The notes under the pieces: generated by a model
What the model was told of the DNA's origin: nothing
What the model saw: only the letters and a program-made list of their open reading frames with translations
The model's database searches: none
Made by a program: the position numbers and the translations under genes
Shown: positions 8,055 to 15,255 of the stretch, piece by piece
How the letters are laid out: every line of letters begins with the position of its first letter
Numbering within the stretch: position 1 is the first letter of the stretch
NCBI GenBank assembly: GCA_017303575.1
Contig: JAFLCL010000050.1
Location: 1-39,729, forward strand
Origin: Deltaproteobacteria bacterium
GTDB taxonomy: Bacteria; Myxococcota_A; Polyangia; Polyangiales; Sandaracinaceae
Reading direction: 5' to 3'
DNA length: 39,729 bases

Positions 8055-9715
8055 TTCCTGACGCAGGCGTTGCCGTAGATCGTGCGAGCGCTGGTGCTCG
8101 CGATCTGTCGGCAGGCCCAGCCTTCGGGGCAGCCGCTCGTGTCGGTGCACGCCGCGGTGCAGTAGCGCGGGCTGCGGCTCGAGTTGCGGATGCAGAGGTT
8201 GCCGAGGTCACCGCAGTCGGTGTTGGCGGCGCACGCCTCGCCCATCATCTCGCGATCCGCATAGGGGTGGAGGCGCGTGTTGTCGTCGATGCCGTGGAGG
8301 CCGTACATCGTGTGGAAGCCCGAGCCCGCGTTGTCGTCGGCGTCGCGGAGGAAGGTGCGGACCGTCTGGGGGCGATGGCGACCGCGGCTGTCGCGCTCGA
8401 TCAAGCGCGTGATGAAGTCCTGGATCGTCGTGGGCTCGGACGCGTCGGAGAACGAGGTCGTGGTGACCACGTCGAGGTTCGCGAGGTCGGGGTGCGCGGG
8501 GTTGCGGCCGAACGCGCTGCCGATCTGGTAGGTGTCGCAGCCGTCGGCGACCACGATCTGGTAGCGATCGCTCGGCATCTCCACGCTCGAGAGCTCGCTG
8601 TCGTCGAGGTCGCCCTCGTCGGTCATGCGCCAGTTCGCGAGCGCGAACCCGTAGAAGGGGCCCGAGTGGCCGCCGTAGACGATGACGTCGCGGTGCGCGA
8701 GTGAGTCGCGCATGTCGGCCTCGAGCTGACGGCCGCCCTCGGCCGTGTCGGGGTTCGTGCTCGAGCCGGTGCCGTGACCCCAGAAGAGACGCACCTCGAC
8801 GCGCACCGTGCGGCCGTTCGCCGTGATGTTGCGCGTGAACGCGCCGCTCGTGCGATCGAGCTGCTCGAAGCGCGACACCGGCGAGGTGAAGCCGCGATCG
8901 CGGAGCCAGCCGTACATCTCGCGCGCGTGAACCTGGTGGTAGGCCGCGTGGTAGTCCCAGCCCAGGTGGACGTCGATGTCGAGCACGCCGTCCTCGAAGA
9001 GTCGCGGGTAGTCGAGCCACGCATCGACCGACGCGCGCTCGGGGCGGATCGTGAGCGTGAGATCCTCACGCGCGCTCGCGGGCTGGGTCGTGGGGTTCCA
9101 CGCCTCGAAGGGCGCGCTCCGGTACCACTCGGCGTTGGTCTCGAGCTGCCCGAGCTGCGTGTTCGTGGGGCGGCCCATCTGGAGCACGAAGGTGCGTGTG
9201 CGCGTTCCGTCGGCGAGCGTGGTGCCCGTCATCGTCGGCAGGCGCGACATGAGATCCACGCGGCCCGCGATCACCTGCTCGAAGTCGAACTGGTAGGTGA
9301 GCGTGGTGCCCATGCGGCGGATGTTCGCGCTCTCGAGGTCGCCGTTCTTCGCCATCGCGCCGAAGCCGCCCCAGCTCGCGTTCGCGTCCTCGTGCTCCTT
9401 GTCGACGAGGTAGAGGTTCAGGAACCAACTGATCGCGACCTGCTTGAGCGTCACGAGCTCGGCCACACGCGCGAGCCGCTCGCTCTCGGTGCGGCGCTGC
9501 CACTCGGGCTCGAGCGTCACGCTGGTGGTGCCCGAGATCACGTACTCGCGCGCGGTCGCGCTGAGGAAGTCGTCGGCCTTGCCCTCTTCGACGACCTCGC
9601 CGTCTTCCACCGCGTCGAGGCCATCGAACGCCTCGGGATCACCGGTCGGCTCCTGGGCGCAGCCCGAGAGCGTGAGGAGCGAGGAGGCGGCGAGGGCGGA
9701 GAGCGTGCGGCGCAT
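8051..9715 (-). CDS. Lipoprotein with clan-CD-peptidase-like core and Cys-rich C-terminus
   Basis: 554 residues from ATG 9715. This start was chosen because it gives a clean lipoprotein signal (SLLTLSGC, Cys19); the open frame continues upstream without sense. An acidic linker follows. A central domain has FWGHGTGSS (312-320), IVYGGHSGPFYGF (345-357) and QIVVADGCDTYQIG (386-399). The His-Gly after a hydrophobic strand, then a hydrophobic strand ending in a Cys, are laid out as in clan CD peptidases (caspase/gingipain/clostripain fold); H350 and C393 would be the dyad. This is inference from motif order. The last ~60 residues hold about ten Cys, with the patterns CAANTDCGDLGNLC and CTDTSGCPEGWAC seen in many myxobacterial surface proteins. 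Its stop codon lies inside repeat copy 2. Confidence 0.6.
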   Translation of the reverse strand: MRRTLSALAASSLLTLSGCAQEPTGDPEAFDGLDAVEDGEVVEEGKADDFLSATAREYVISGTTSVTLEPEWQRRTESERLARVAELVTLKQVAISWFLNLYLVDKEHEDANASWGGFGAMAKNGDLESANIRRMGTTLTYQFDFEQVIAGRVDLMSRLPTMTGTTLADGTRTRTFVLQMGRPTNTQLGQLETNAEWYRSAPFEAWNPTTQPASAREDLTLTIRPERASVDAWLDYPRLFEDGVLDIDVHLGWDYHAAYHQVHAREMYGWLRDRGFTSPVSRFEQLDRTSGAFTRNITANGRTVRVEVRLFWGHGTGSSTNPDTAEGGRQLEADMRDSLAHRDVIVYGGHSGPFYGFALANWRMTDEGDLDDSELSSVEMPSDRYQIVVADGCDTYQIGSAFGRNPAHPDLANLDVVTTTSFSDASEPTTIQDFITRLIERDSRGRHRPQTVRTFLRDADDNAGSGFHTMYGLHGIDDNTRLHPYADREMMGEACAANTDCGDLGNLCIRNSSRSPRYCTAACTDTSGCPEGWACRQIASTSARTIYGNACVRN

Positions 9716-9811
9716 GCCCGCCCTTGTGCAGTGGGCGTGCCGCGCGGACGATGGCGCGAAAGAGGCTGTTTCGTGGGCGATCCGAGGCAGGCGGCGACTC
9801 GATCCGCCGCC

Positions 9812-9844
9812 CGTGGGGTGACGCCTCCATCCGCCACCCCCACG
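9812..9844 (-). terminator. Possible terminator hairpin after the VWA lipoprotein gene
   Basis: CGTGGGG (9812-9818) pairs with CCCCACG (9838-9844) around an 18-base loop, just downstream (leftward) of the stop codon at 9865. A second small stem (GGCGG/CCGCC) lies next to it. No T-run is visible, so this could equally be an mRNA-stabilising structure. Confidence 0.35.
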
Positions 9845-9864
9845 CGACCGCGACCCCCGAGGAA

Positions 9865-10986
9865 TCAGATCAGCGGTCCCGGACAGCCGAAGTCGATGTT
9901 CACGTCGGTGACGTCGCCGCTCTCGATCGTCGTGCACTCCGCGCCGTAGAACGTGATCGTGTTCGTGCCCGCGTCGTAGTCCCAGCCGCGGCCGTGCGAC
10001 TCGTCGCGCGGAATGAGCGGGCCGCCATCGAAGCTCACCTCGAAGAGCGAGGGATCACGCGTCGCGCCTTCGAGCATCACGGTGCAGCTCGGCGGGATGA
10101 CCTCGGCCGCGATCATGTCGAGCGCACGATCGAGCTCGGTCGCGGAGCGCGCGTTGTAGGGACGCGAGGTGCCGCCCGCGACCGCCATGCGCATCAGCGC
10201 CGGCCCACCGCCGTCGAGCCCCGAGCCGAAGCCCAGCACGTAGGTGCGGATGCCCGCGGCGTTGAGCGCCTCGATCGCGGTCACGGTCTCGTTCACGGTC
10301 TCCGCGGTGCTGCCGTCGGGCTGCTCCGCGCCACAGTTCGGAAGGCCATCGGTGGCGAGCAGCACGTAGCGACCGATGGGGTTCACCGGCACCGTCGCGT
10401 AGTAGGCGCGCGCGGCATCGAGCGAGACGTGCGTCGGTGTCGCGCCGGTGTTGGCGGTCGCGCAGCCGAAGAAATCATCGCGGATCGCGCGCAGGCGCCC
10501 CGAGATTGCGGACGCGTTGCGCATCGCGATCGGGTTCGTGACGGTGCCCGCCCCGCACGTGCCGTCCCCGGGGAACAGCATCATCCCGAAGTTGATGCGC
10601 GCGTCCCACTCGGTCACGAGGCTCGTCAGCGACGCCTTCATGATCTGCATCTTCGTCTCCATCGACGTGGGCGGGAACGTCTCGATGAGCGGCGTGCACA
10701 TGGATCCCGAGACGTCCATGACGATGAGCATGTCGGGCGGATCGCCGACGATCTCGTTCTCCACGGGCGTGCGGCTGTCACAGCCAGTGTCCATCTCGGG
10801 GCCCATGTCGGGCCGCTCGCCGGTGGAGTCGGGGAAGGGCGCGTCGAGGAGCTCGCTGCCGAACGCGTCGATCTCGACGACGGGCATGCCCGAGTCGGTG
10901 CGCCGCATCGGCCGCGGGTTGTCGCACTCGCAGCCCGCGATCGCGAGCGTCGAAGCGAGGAGCAGGACGAGCGCGCGAGCGTTCAC
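9865..10986 (-). CDS. VWA-domain lipoprotein
   Basis: 373 residues from GTG 10986, chosen because GGAGG lies 4 bases upstream and the start gives a lipoprotein signal (STLAIAGC, Cys19). An Asp/Pro-rich linker leads into a von Willebrand factor A domain. LIVMDVSGSM (87-96) carries the MIDAS DxSxS motif, TGATPT (180-185) supplies the Thr, and ATDGLPNC (211-218) supplies the second Asp. The MIDAS looks intact, so metal-dependent ligand binding is expected. A C-terminal beta-rich part follows, with Cys pairs (PPSCTVML, GAECTTI, FGCPGP). Likely anchored in the outer membrane, with the ligand unknown. It resembles the VWA gene at 28402. Confidence 0.8.
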   Translation of the reverse strand: MNARALVLLLASTLAIAGCECDNPRPMRRTDSGMPVVEIDAFGSELLDAPFPDSTGERPDMGPEMDTGCDSRTPVENEIVGDPPDMLIVMDVSGSMCTPLIETFPPTSMETKMQIMKASLTSLVTEWDARINFGMMLFPGDGTCGAGTVTNPIAMRNASAISGRLRAIRDDFFGCATANTGATPTHVSLDAARAYYATVPVNPIGRYVLLATDGLPNCGAEQPDGSTAETVNETVTAIEALNAAGIRTYVLGFGSGLDGGGPALMRMAVAGGTSRPYNARSATELDRALDMIAAEVIPPSCTVMLEGATRDPSLFEVSFDGGPLIPRDESHGRGWDYDAGTNTITFYGAECTTIESGDVTDVNIDFGCPGPLI

Positions 10987-11064
10987 GTGACCTCCGAGCG
11001 AGCGAGGGTAGGCCGCACGCGCCGCGCGCCACAACCCGTCCGCGCGCGGAGGGCGCGAGATCGC

Positions 11065-11823
11065 TCACCACACGAAGGGAATCAGCGCGCGCCGTTCCTC
11101 GGGGTAGTCGGGGAACTTCTGCTGGTACCAGCGGTGGTGATCACGGGCGCGCGGCGCGAGGTTCGCGATCGTGTAGAGCGCGAACGCGAGGCCCGCGAGA
11201 GACCACGTCGCGATCGCCCAGCCGGTCCACTCGAGGATCTCGCCGAAGTAGTTGGGGCACGTGATGCGCTCGTAGAGGCCGCCGCGCGGGATCTTGTAGC
11301 CAGTCTCGCCCGGCTTGCGGAGGTTCATCAGCACCCAGTCCGCGTGCTGGTTGATCGCGAATCCCGTCACGAAGACCGCCGCACCGAGGAGGAAGCGCGC
11401 GTCGTAGAGCCAGCTCGCGGCGTAGCTTCCGTACTCCGAGACCCAGCGCGCGTTCACGTACGCGTTGAGCGAGTTGAACACCACGGCGGTGAGCACGATC
11501 GAGATCGGCGTCTTCTTTCCCTCCGCCTTGATGCGGAACGGAAACACGAACGTGCGGTTCACGTAGTGCGTCTGCCAGATCACGAGCAGCGCGAGCGGCG
11601 CGATCTCCCACGCGTGCGTGCCGAAGGCGTAGATGCCGATCCAGAGCGCGACGGCCGGCAGCTCCATGAGCACCCACGCGAGGCGCTGCGAGATCTCGGG
11701 CCCCCATCCTCCGCGGCCGTGACGGCCATACGGCGCGGTGATGAAGAACAACGAGACGAAGGTCAGCGCGGCGAGGCCGATCTCGGCCCAGGTCGCGTAC
11801 GTGTGGATCAGCGCTTCGGACAC
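11065..11823 (-). CDS. Steroid 5-alpha-reductase family membrane protein
   Basis: 252 residues with about six hydrophobic segments. The C-terminal third has the family signature: LRKPGETGYKIPRGGLYERI, then CPNYFGEILEWTGWA, then HHRWYQQKFPDYPEERRALIPFVW split over the last spans. This matches the 3-oxo-5-alpha-steroid 4-dehydrogenase (SRD5A-like) family, which reduces the C4-C5 double bond of steroids or the terminal double bond of polyprenols using NADPH. Whether the substrate here is a sterol, a polyprenol or a fatty acyl chain cannot be told from sequence. It lies downstream of the secreted-protein gene at 11902-12501 on the same strand, 78 bases apart. Confidence 0.85.
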   Translation of the reverse strand: MSEALIHTYATWAEIGLAALTFVSLFFITAPYGRHGRGGWGPEISQRLAWVLMELPAVALWIGIYAFGTHAWEIAPLALLVIWQTHYVNRTFVFPFRIKAEGKKTPISIVLTAVVFNSLNAYVNARWVSEYGSYAASWLYDARFLLGAAVFVTGFAINQHADWVLMNLRKPGETGYKIPRGGLYERITCPNYFGEILEWTGWAIATWSLAGLAFALYTIANLAPRARDHHRWYQQKFPDYPEERRALIPFVW

Positions 11824-11856
11824 GCGCGCACTCTACACAGGGACCGCAGAGTTTCG

Positions 11857-11904
11857 ATCGGCGCGTCTTTCGGGGCGCCTTGCGGCCTCGACCCAGACCA
11901 CTCA
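11857..11904. repeat. Possible shortened relic of the intergenic repeat element
   Basis: The 48 bases before the stop codon of the leftward gene read like the ends of the 180-bp element joined together: GCGCGTCTTT, then GGGGCGCC-TTGCGGC, then CTCGACCCAGACCACTCA (copy 2 has CTCGACCCAGGCCAACTCA). The relationship to the stop codon (TCA at 11902-11904) is the same as in both full copies. The match is short, so this is tentative. Confidence 0.4.
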
Positions 11905-12501
11905 GCGCTGGCGGTAGTCGAGCGTGAAGTGCATCGGCACCGGCATCATCGGCCCCTGCTGCGTCGCGCTCACCGTCATCGTGCGGCCGTCCTCCGACAG
12001 GCGATAGACGCTCCAGCGACGACCGAGCGTGGCCTCGAAGTACTGCTCGAAGTGATCCTCGCGGAAGTACTGCCGCACGTTCACCGAGCTACCGTCCGGC
12101 AGGTCGAACTGCTGCGCCACGCCCGGGCGCGTCGTGTACGAGAAGCGCTGATCGAAGTTGACCGTGATCGACGACGTGCCCTCGAAGCCGATGTCGATGC
12201 GTCGGTTGATCGGCGTGTTCTCGCGCATCTGATCGCGTGCGACGCCCTGGAGGAAGTAGTTCATCTCGCTCACGCAGCGCTCGATGCCCTGATCGATGCG
12301 CTGTCGCGCCGTCGCCTCGGACTGCACGAGGTGCCATGCGCCCCCGAGCAACGTGCGGAGCTGCGCCTCGGTGCGCGGCCCCGCGGAAGGAGCGGCCGTG
12401 GTCGGCGGCGTGTCCTGCGTCAGCGCGCGATGCGGGACCGCGAGCGCGAGGGCGGCGAGGGCGAGGCCGAGGAGTCCGAGGCGAGACGCAGGCGAGCGCA
12501 T
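11902..12501 (-). CDS. Small secreted protein of unknown function
   Basis: 199 residues from ATG 12501, chosen because it begins a clear signal peptide (RLGLLGLALAALALA, cleavage likely near TQDTPP around 29). A short Pro/Thr/Ala linker leads to a domain starting LRTLLGGAWHLVQSEATARQ, with helix-rich N-terminal and beta-rich C-terminal parts (RQYFREDHFEQYFEATLGRRW, then alternating strands to FTLDYRQR). The pattern recalls small lipocalin/calycin-like periplasmic proteins, but I do not recognise the family. Its stop codon is preceded on the plus strand by a possible relic of the dispersed repeat. Confidence 0.6.
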   Translation of the reverse strand: MRSPASRLGLLGLALAALALAVPHRALTQDTPPTTAAPSAGPRTEAQLRTLLGGAWHLVQSEATARQRIDQGIERCVSEMNYFLQGVARDQMRENTPINRRIDIGFEGTSSITVNFDQRFSYTTRPGVAQQFDLPDGSSVNVRQYFREDHFEQYFEATLGRRWSVYRLSEDGRTMTVSATQQGPMMPVPMHFTLDYRQR

Positions 12502-12589
12502 GGGCCTGAGACTGCCCCTGGGGGGTGATTTCTTCAACGCGATGTGCGGGCGCGATCGCGTGCGTCTGCAACCGTTCGAGAGACGCGTG

Positions 12590-14371
12590 TCACTGGCGCA
12601 GATCGCGGAGGCGCTCTTCGATCTCTTGCTCGTGTCGCACGTGCTCTTCGTGAGCGCGGTACCAGAACGCAGCACCGAGGATCAGCGTGGCCACGAGCAC
12701 CGCGGCGATGATCATCACGATGCCGCCGAAGCCCCCCGTCGCAGGAGGCGCCTCCGCCGGAGGCATCGGCACGATCGCTGTCAGCGCAGGCGCACGAGGC
12801 GGCGCAGCGTGCGGCGAGGGCGCCACGGGCTGGAGCGCGGGCAGCGGTGCACCGCTCGAGGGAAGCTGCGTGTGCTCCCACGCCTGCCGAGCCTTCGCGG
12901 GCTCGGGTGTCGCGGCGATCGCGCTCGGCGTCGCGGGCGCAGGCAGCGGGCTCGCGTTCTTCTTCTGCGGCACCGTTCGCGCGGGCTCGATCGCCACGAG
13001 GTCGAGCTCCTCGGTGCGACTCACGGCCGCCTTCACAGCGCCGTTCTTCGTCGGCATCGGCATCGCGTGCTTGGGCGTGCGCGCGGGCATCGCCTTGGGC
13101 GACGCGGCTGCGGTGGGCGTTGGCGCCGGGATCTCGCCCATGGGCTGCGTCGCTCGGCCCGTGCGCGGAGGCGCCTGGTGCTGCTTGGGCGCGACGTGCG
13201 CTTCTTTGGCTGCGATCACGGCCTTCTGGATCTGGTTCGCGGAGAGCGGCACGAGCTCGTCGTCGCCCAGCTGGAAGGTGCCGGTGCCCGAGATCGCGGA
13301 GGCGGCCTTCGCGATCGCGACGAGATCGGGATCGAGATCCGAGCCGCGCTCCTTGGGCTCGATCTTCGCCCGGTCCGTCTGGTCGCCGAGCGGCAGGAGC
13401 TCGCCGTCGGTGAGCTGGTAGCTGCCTGTCTCCGTCGTCGTGCCAGTCGCGACGAGCTCGTCGCTCGAGCTCGTCATGCCGCCGATCAGCACCAACCGAT
13501 CGCGGTGCTCGGGGATGGGCAGGTTCGCGCGCGCGGCGAGCGCATCGACGAGGCCGCGCAGGGTCGCAGGGCGGGCCGCGGGATCCGGATCGAGGTAGCG
13601 CACGAGGATCGCGCCGAGCGCAGGCTCGGACCGACAGTCCGCCGGTCGCACCGACGGGGGTGGTGCGACGCCCTCGAGCGCCTCCCACGCGAGCGCAGCG
13701 ACAGCGTGTCGATCGGCAGGACGGCCGGCGAGACCGTCCGCGAACTCCGGCGGCAGCGTGCGCCTCAGCACGACGTCGCGCGCGAGGATCTCCGCGACGG
13801 CATCGCCTGGCAGTGCGGCGAGGAGGAAGCCGCCCGTGAGCGACATGCCGTCGGGGTGCACGAAGATGCGGCTCGCGCGCAGGTCGCCGTGGTGCAGGCC
13901 CGAGAGCCCGCCGCGATCGGGCAGGCCATCGAGCGCGGCCGCGATGCGGCCCACGAACGGCAGGAGCTCGGCCGCGTCGAAGCGCTTCTTCTTCGCCCGC
14001 CTCGCCTCGAGCACCGCGCGGAACGACGTGCCCTTGGGCCACGTCTCGACGGTGCTCACCAGCGAGCCCTCGCGATCGACGTCGAGCAGCCCGGGCCAGA
14101 GCGACGCGCCCTCGGGCTCGCCGCGCGATCCCACGAGCGGTCGCAGTCGATCGACCACGCGCTTGGCCTCGCGCTCACCGAGCAGGCCCGGCGTGGCCAC
14201 GCGCACGAGCACCGTCGCGTCCGTTTCCTGATCGACCGCGCGATAGCTGACCACCAGCGCGTCGCCCTCGACGACGTCACGAATCTCGAAGCGCTCGCAC
14301 ACGACGTCGCCCGGCCGAGGCGCCTTGAGCCCCGCTGGCGATCCCGTCACGAGCGTCGAGTCCGACTCCAT
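12590..14371 (-). CDS. Membrane-anchored pseudokinase
   Basis: 593 residues. The N-terminal ~280 residues have a protein kinase outline. In place of the beta-3 VAVK is TVLVRV (53-58), with Arg for Lys. The catalytic loop is HGDLRASRI (161-169), keeping Asp163 but lacking the Asn, and TGG (179-181) stands where DFG should be. A long low-complexity linker follows, rich in Ala, Pro and Lys. Two copies of a short motif lie in the linker: TGSYQLTDGELLPL (315-328) and TGTFQLGDDELVPL (363-376). A single membrane span (~549-569, GIVMIIAAVLVATLILGA) and a short charged tail (HEEHVRHEQEIEERL) end the chain. By analogy with myxobacterial receptor kinases it should be cytoplasmic with a tiny external tail. 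Catalysis is unlikely. Confidence 0.75.
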   Translation of the reverse strand: MESDSTLVTGSPAGLKAPRPGDVVCERFEIRDVVEGDALVVSYRAVDQETDATVLVRVATPGLLGEREAKRVVDRLRPLVGSRGEPEGASLWPGLLDVDREGSLVSTVETWPKGTSFRAVLEARRAKKKRFDAAELLPFVGRIAAALDGLPDRGGLSGLHHGDLRASRIFVHPDGMSLTGGFLLAALPGDAVAEILARDVVLRRTLPPEFADGLAGRPADRHAVAALAWEALEGVAPPPSVRPADCRSEPALGAILVRYLDPDPAARPATLRGLVDALAARANLPIPEHRDRLVLIGGMTSSSDELVATGTTTETGSYQLTDGELLPLGDQTDRAKIEPKERGSDLDPDLVAIAKAASAISGTGTFQLGDDELVPLSANQIQKAVIAAKEAHVAPKQHQAPPRTGRATQPMGEIPAPTPTAAASPKAMPARTPKHAMPMPTKNGAVKAAVSRTEELDLVAIEPARTVPQKKNASPLPAPATPSAIAATPEPAKARQAWEHTQLPSSGAPLPALQPVAPSPHAAPPRAPALTAIVPMPPAEAPPATGGFGGIVMIIAAVLVATLILGAAFWYRAHEEHVRHEQEIEERLRDLRQ

Positions 14372-14422
14372 GAGGCCGCGAGGATATCAAGCTCTCCCGC
14401 CAGGATGCACGGCCCCACGCCA

Positions 14423-14467
14423 GGGAGCGAAGCGACCGAGCCCGCCCGAGGAGCGCAGCGACGAGCC
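14423..14467. repeat. Short imperfect direct repeat (GAGCGnAGCGA motif)
   Basis: GGGAGCGAAGCGACCGAGCC (14423-14442) and GAGGAGCGCAGCGACGAGCC (14448-14467) are two 20-base near-copies, 25 bases apart, in the 136-base gap between the pseudokinase start and the thioredoxin stop. The role is unknown; it may be a dispersed GC-rich spacer motif of this genome. Confidence 0.45.
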
Positions 14468-14507
14468 AGGGCGTCTGAGGCCCGCGCCCGTCCTGCCGCT
14501 CACACCC

Positions 14508-14837
14508 TCACAGACCGCGCTCGATCAGCTGCTTGAGGATCGTCTTGGGGGCGGCGCCCTTCTGCGTCGCGACGGCCTCGCCGGCCTTGTACATGATGAG
14601 CGTGGGGATGTTCTTCACGCCGGCCTTGGCCGCCGCGTTCGGACCCTCCTCGACGTCGACCTGCACGATCTTCACGCGGCCTGCGTACTCGGACGCGAGC
14701 TGCTCGATGAAGGGCTCGATCTGCTTGCAGGGCGCGCAGTACTGGCCGGTGAAGTCGACGAGCACGGGCACGTCGGACTTCGTGACCTCGCTCTCCCAGT
14801 TGAGATCGTTCACCTGCGCGAGCTTCTTGCTGGGCAT
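14508..14837 (-). CDS. trxA: Thioredoxin
   Basis: 109 residues from ATG 14837, with GGAGG about 9 bases upstream. The classic thioredoxin fold is plain: VPVLVDFTGQYCAPCKQIEPF places the redox pair in CAPC (usual CGPC), VKIVQVDVEEGPNAA gives the beta-3 strand, and VKNIPTLIMYKAG carries the cis-proline (IPT). TrxA is a cytoplasmic disulfide reductant recycled by thioredoxin reductase. Two departures from the commonest active site are visible: Tyr replaces the Trp before the first Cys, and Ala replaces Gly inside the motif. Both occur in other thioredoxins and may shift redox potential. The gene has its own promoter and a 5'-UTR hairpin. Confidence 0.93.
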   Translation of the reverse strand: MPSKKLAQVNDLNWESEVTKSDVPVLVDFTGQYCAPCKQIEPFIEQLASEYAGRVKIVQVDVEEGPNAAAKAGVKNIPTLIMYKAGEAVATQKGAAPKTILKQLIERGL

Positions 14838-14854
14838 CTCGATCGCCTCCTGTG

Positions 14855-14871
14855 TCGCCTCGCGAAGGCGA
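14855..14871 (-). promoter_or_regulatory. Hairpin in the thioredoxin 5' leader
   Basis: TCGCCT (14855-14860), a 5-base loop and AGGCGA (14866-14871) form a 6-bp stem just upstream of the ribosome-binding site of trxA. It could affect translation or mRNA stability; function is inference. Confidence 0.4.
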
Positions 14872-14886
14872 GCGCGACGAAGCCCG

Positions 14887-14915
14887 ATAGTGGGAAGCGC
14901 GCGCCCCAGTGTCAA
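14887..14915 (-). promoter_or_regulatory. Sigma-70-type promoter for trxA
   Basis: On the minus strand TTGACA (14910-14915, a perfect -35) is followed by a 17-base spacer and CACTAT (14887-14892) as the -10. It lies 50 bases upstream of the trxA start codon, giving a leader of about 40 bases. It is the clearest promoter in the window. Confidence 0.6.
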
Positions 14916-14955
14916 CGAAGTCCTCCGCGCTCGGCGAGGCAGATTTCCTCGCGAT

Positions 14956-15195
14956 TCACGGGAGAATGCGGAGGAGCACGTACGTGCTCGCCAGCAGCGC
15001 GAACGTGATCGACGCCGCGCGCGGCCAGCCTCCCGCGCGAATCCCCACCCAGCACGCCGCCGGCGGCACGAGCACCGCCCACTTCCAGTCACGCGGCACC
15101 CTGCTCGCACGCACGACGACGACGACGAGCCACACGTAGGACGCGATGGCCAGCGCCATCACGATCACCCACGCGAGGAAGAAGCCGAGCGTCAT
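14956..15195 (-). CDS. Small membrane protein
   Basis: 79 residues with three hydrophobic stretches (residues 3-27, about 40-54, and 61-77) separated by short basic loops (RASRVPRDWKW; RAGGWPRAAS). The charge pattern suggests an integral inner-membrane protein. No family recognised. ATG 15195 starts only 60 bases from the divergent homoserine dehydrogenase gene, and the stop at 14956 is just upstream of the trxA promoter. Confidence 0.6.
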   Translation of the reverse strand: MTLGFFLAWVIVMALAIASYVWLVVVVVRASRVPRDWKWAVLVPPAACWVGIRAGGWPRAASITFALLASTYVLLRILP

Positions 15196-15255
15196 GTGGC
15201 GCGGAGCCTAGCAAGAGCGAACGAGGCGCGGGCTCGCCGTGGTAGGACGCTCCGC

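Noticed and set aside
9724..12528. Very long plus-strand open frame (934 codons)
   Set aside because: Antisense shadow of the VWA, steroid-reductase and secreted-protein genes; no domain and Arg-biased composition.
12296..14536. Long plus-strand open frame across the pseudokinase gene
   Set aside because: Antisense shadow; the minus-strand frame has kinase outline and a membrane span.
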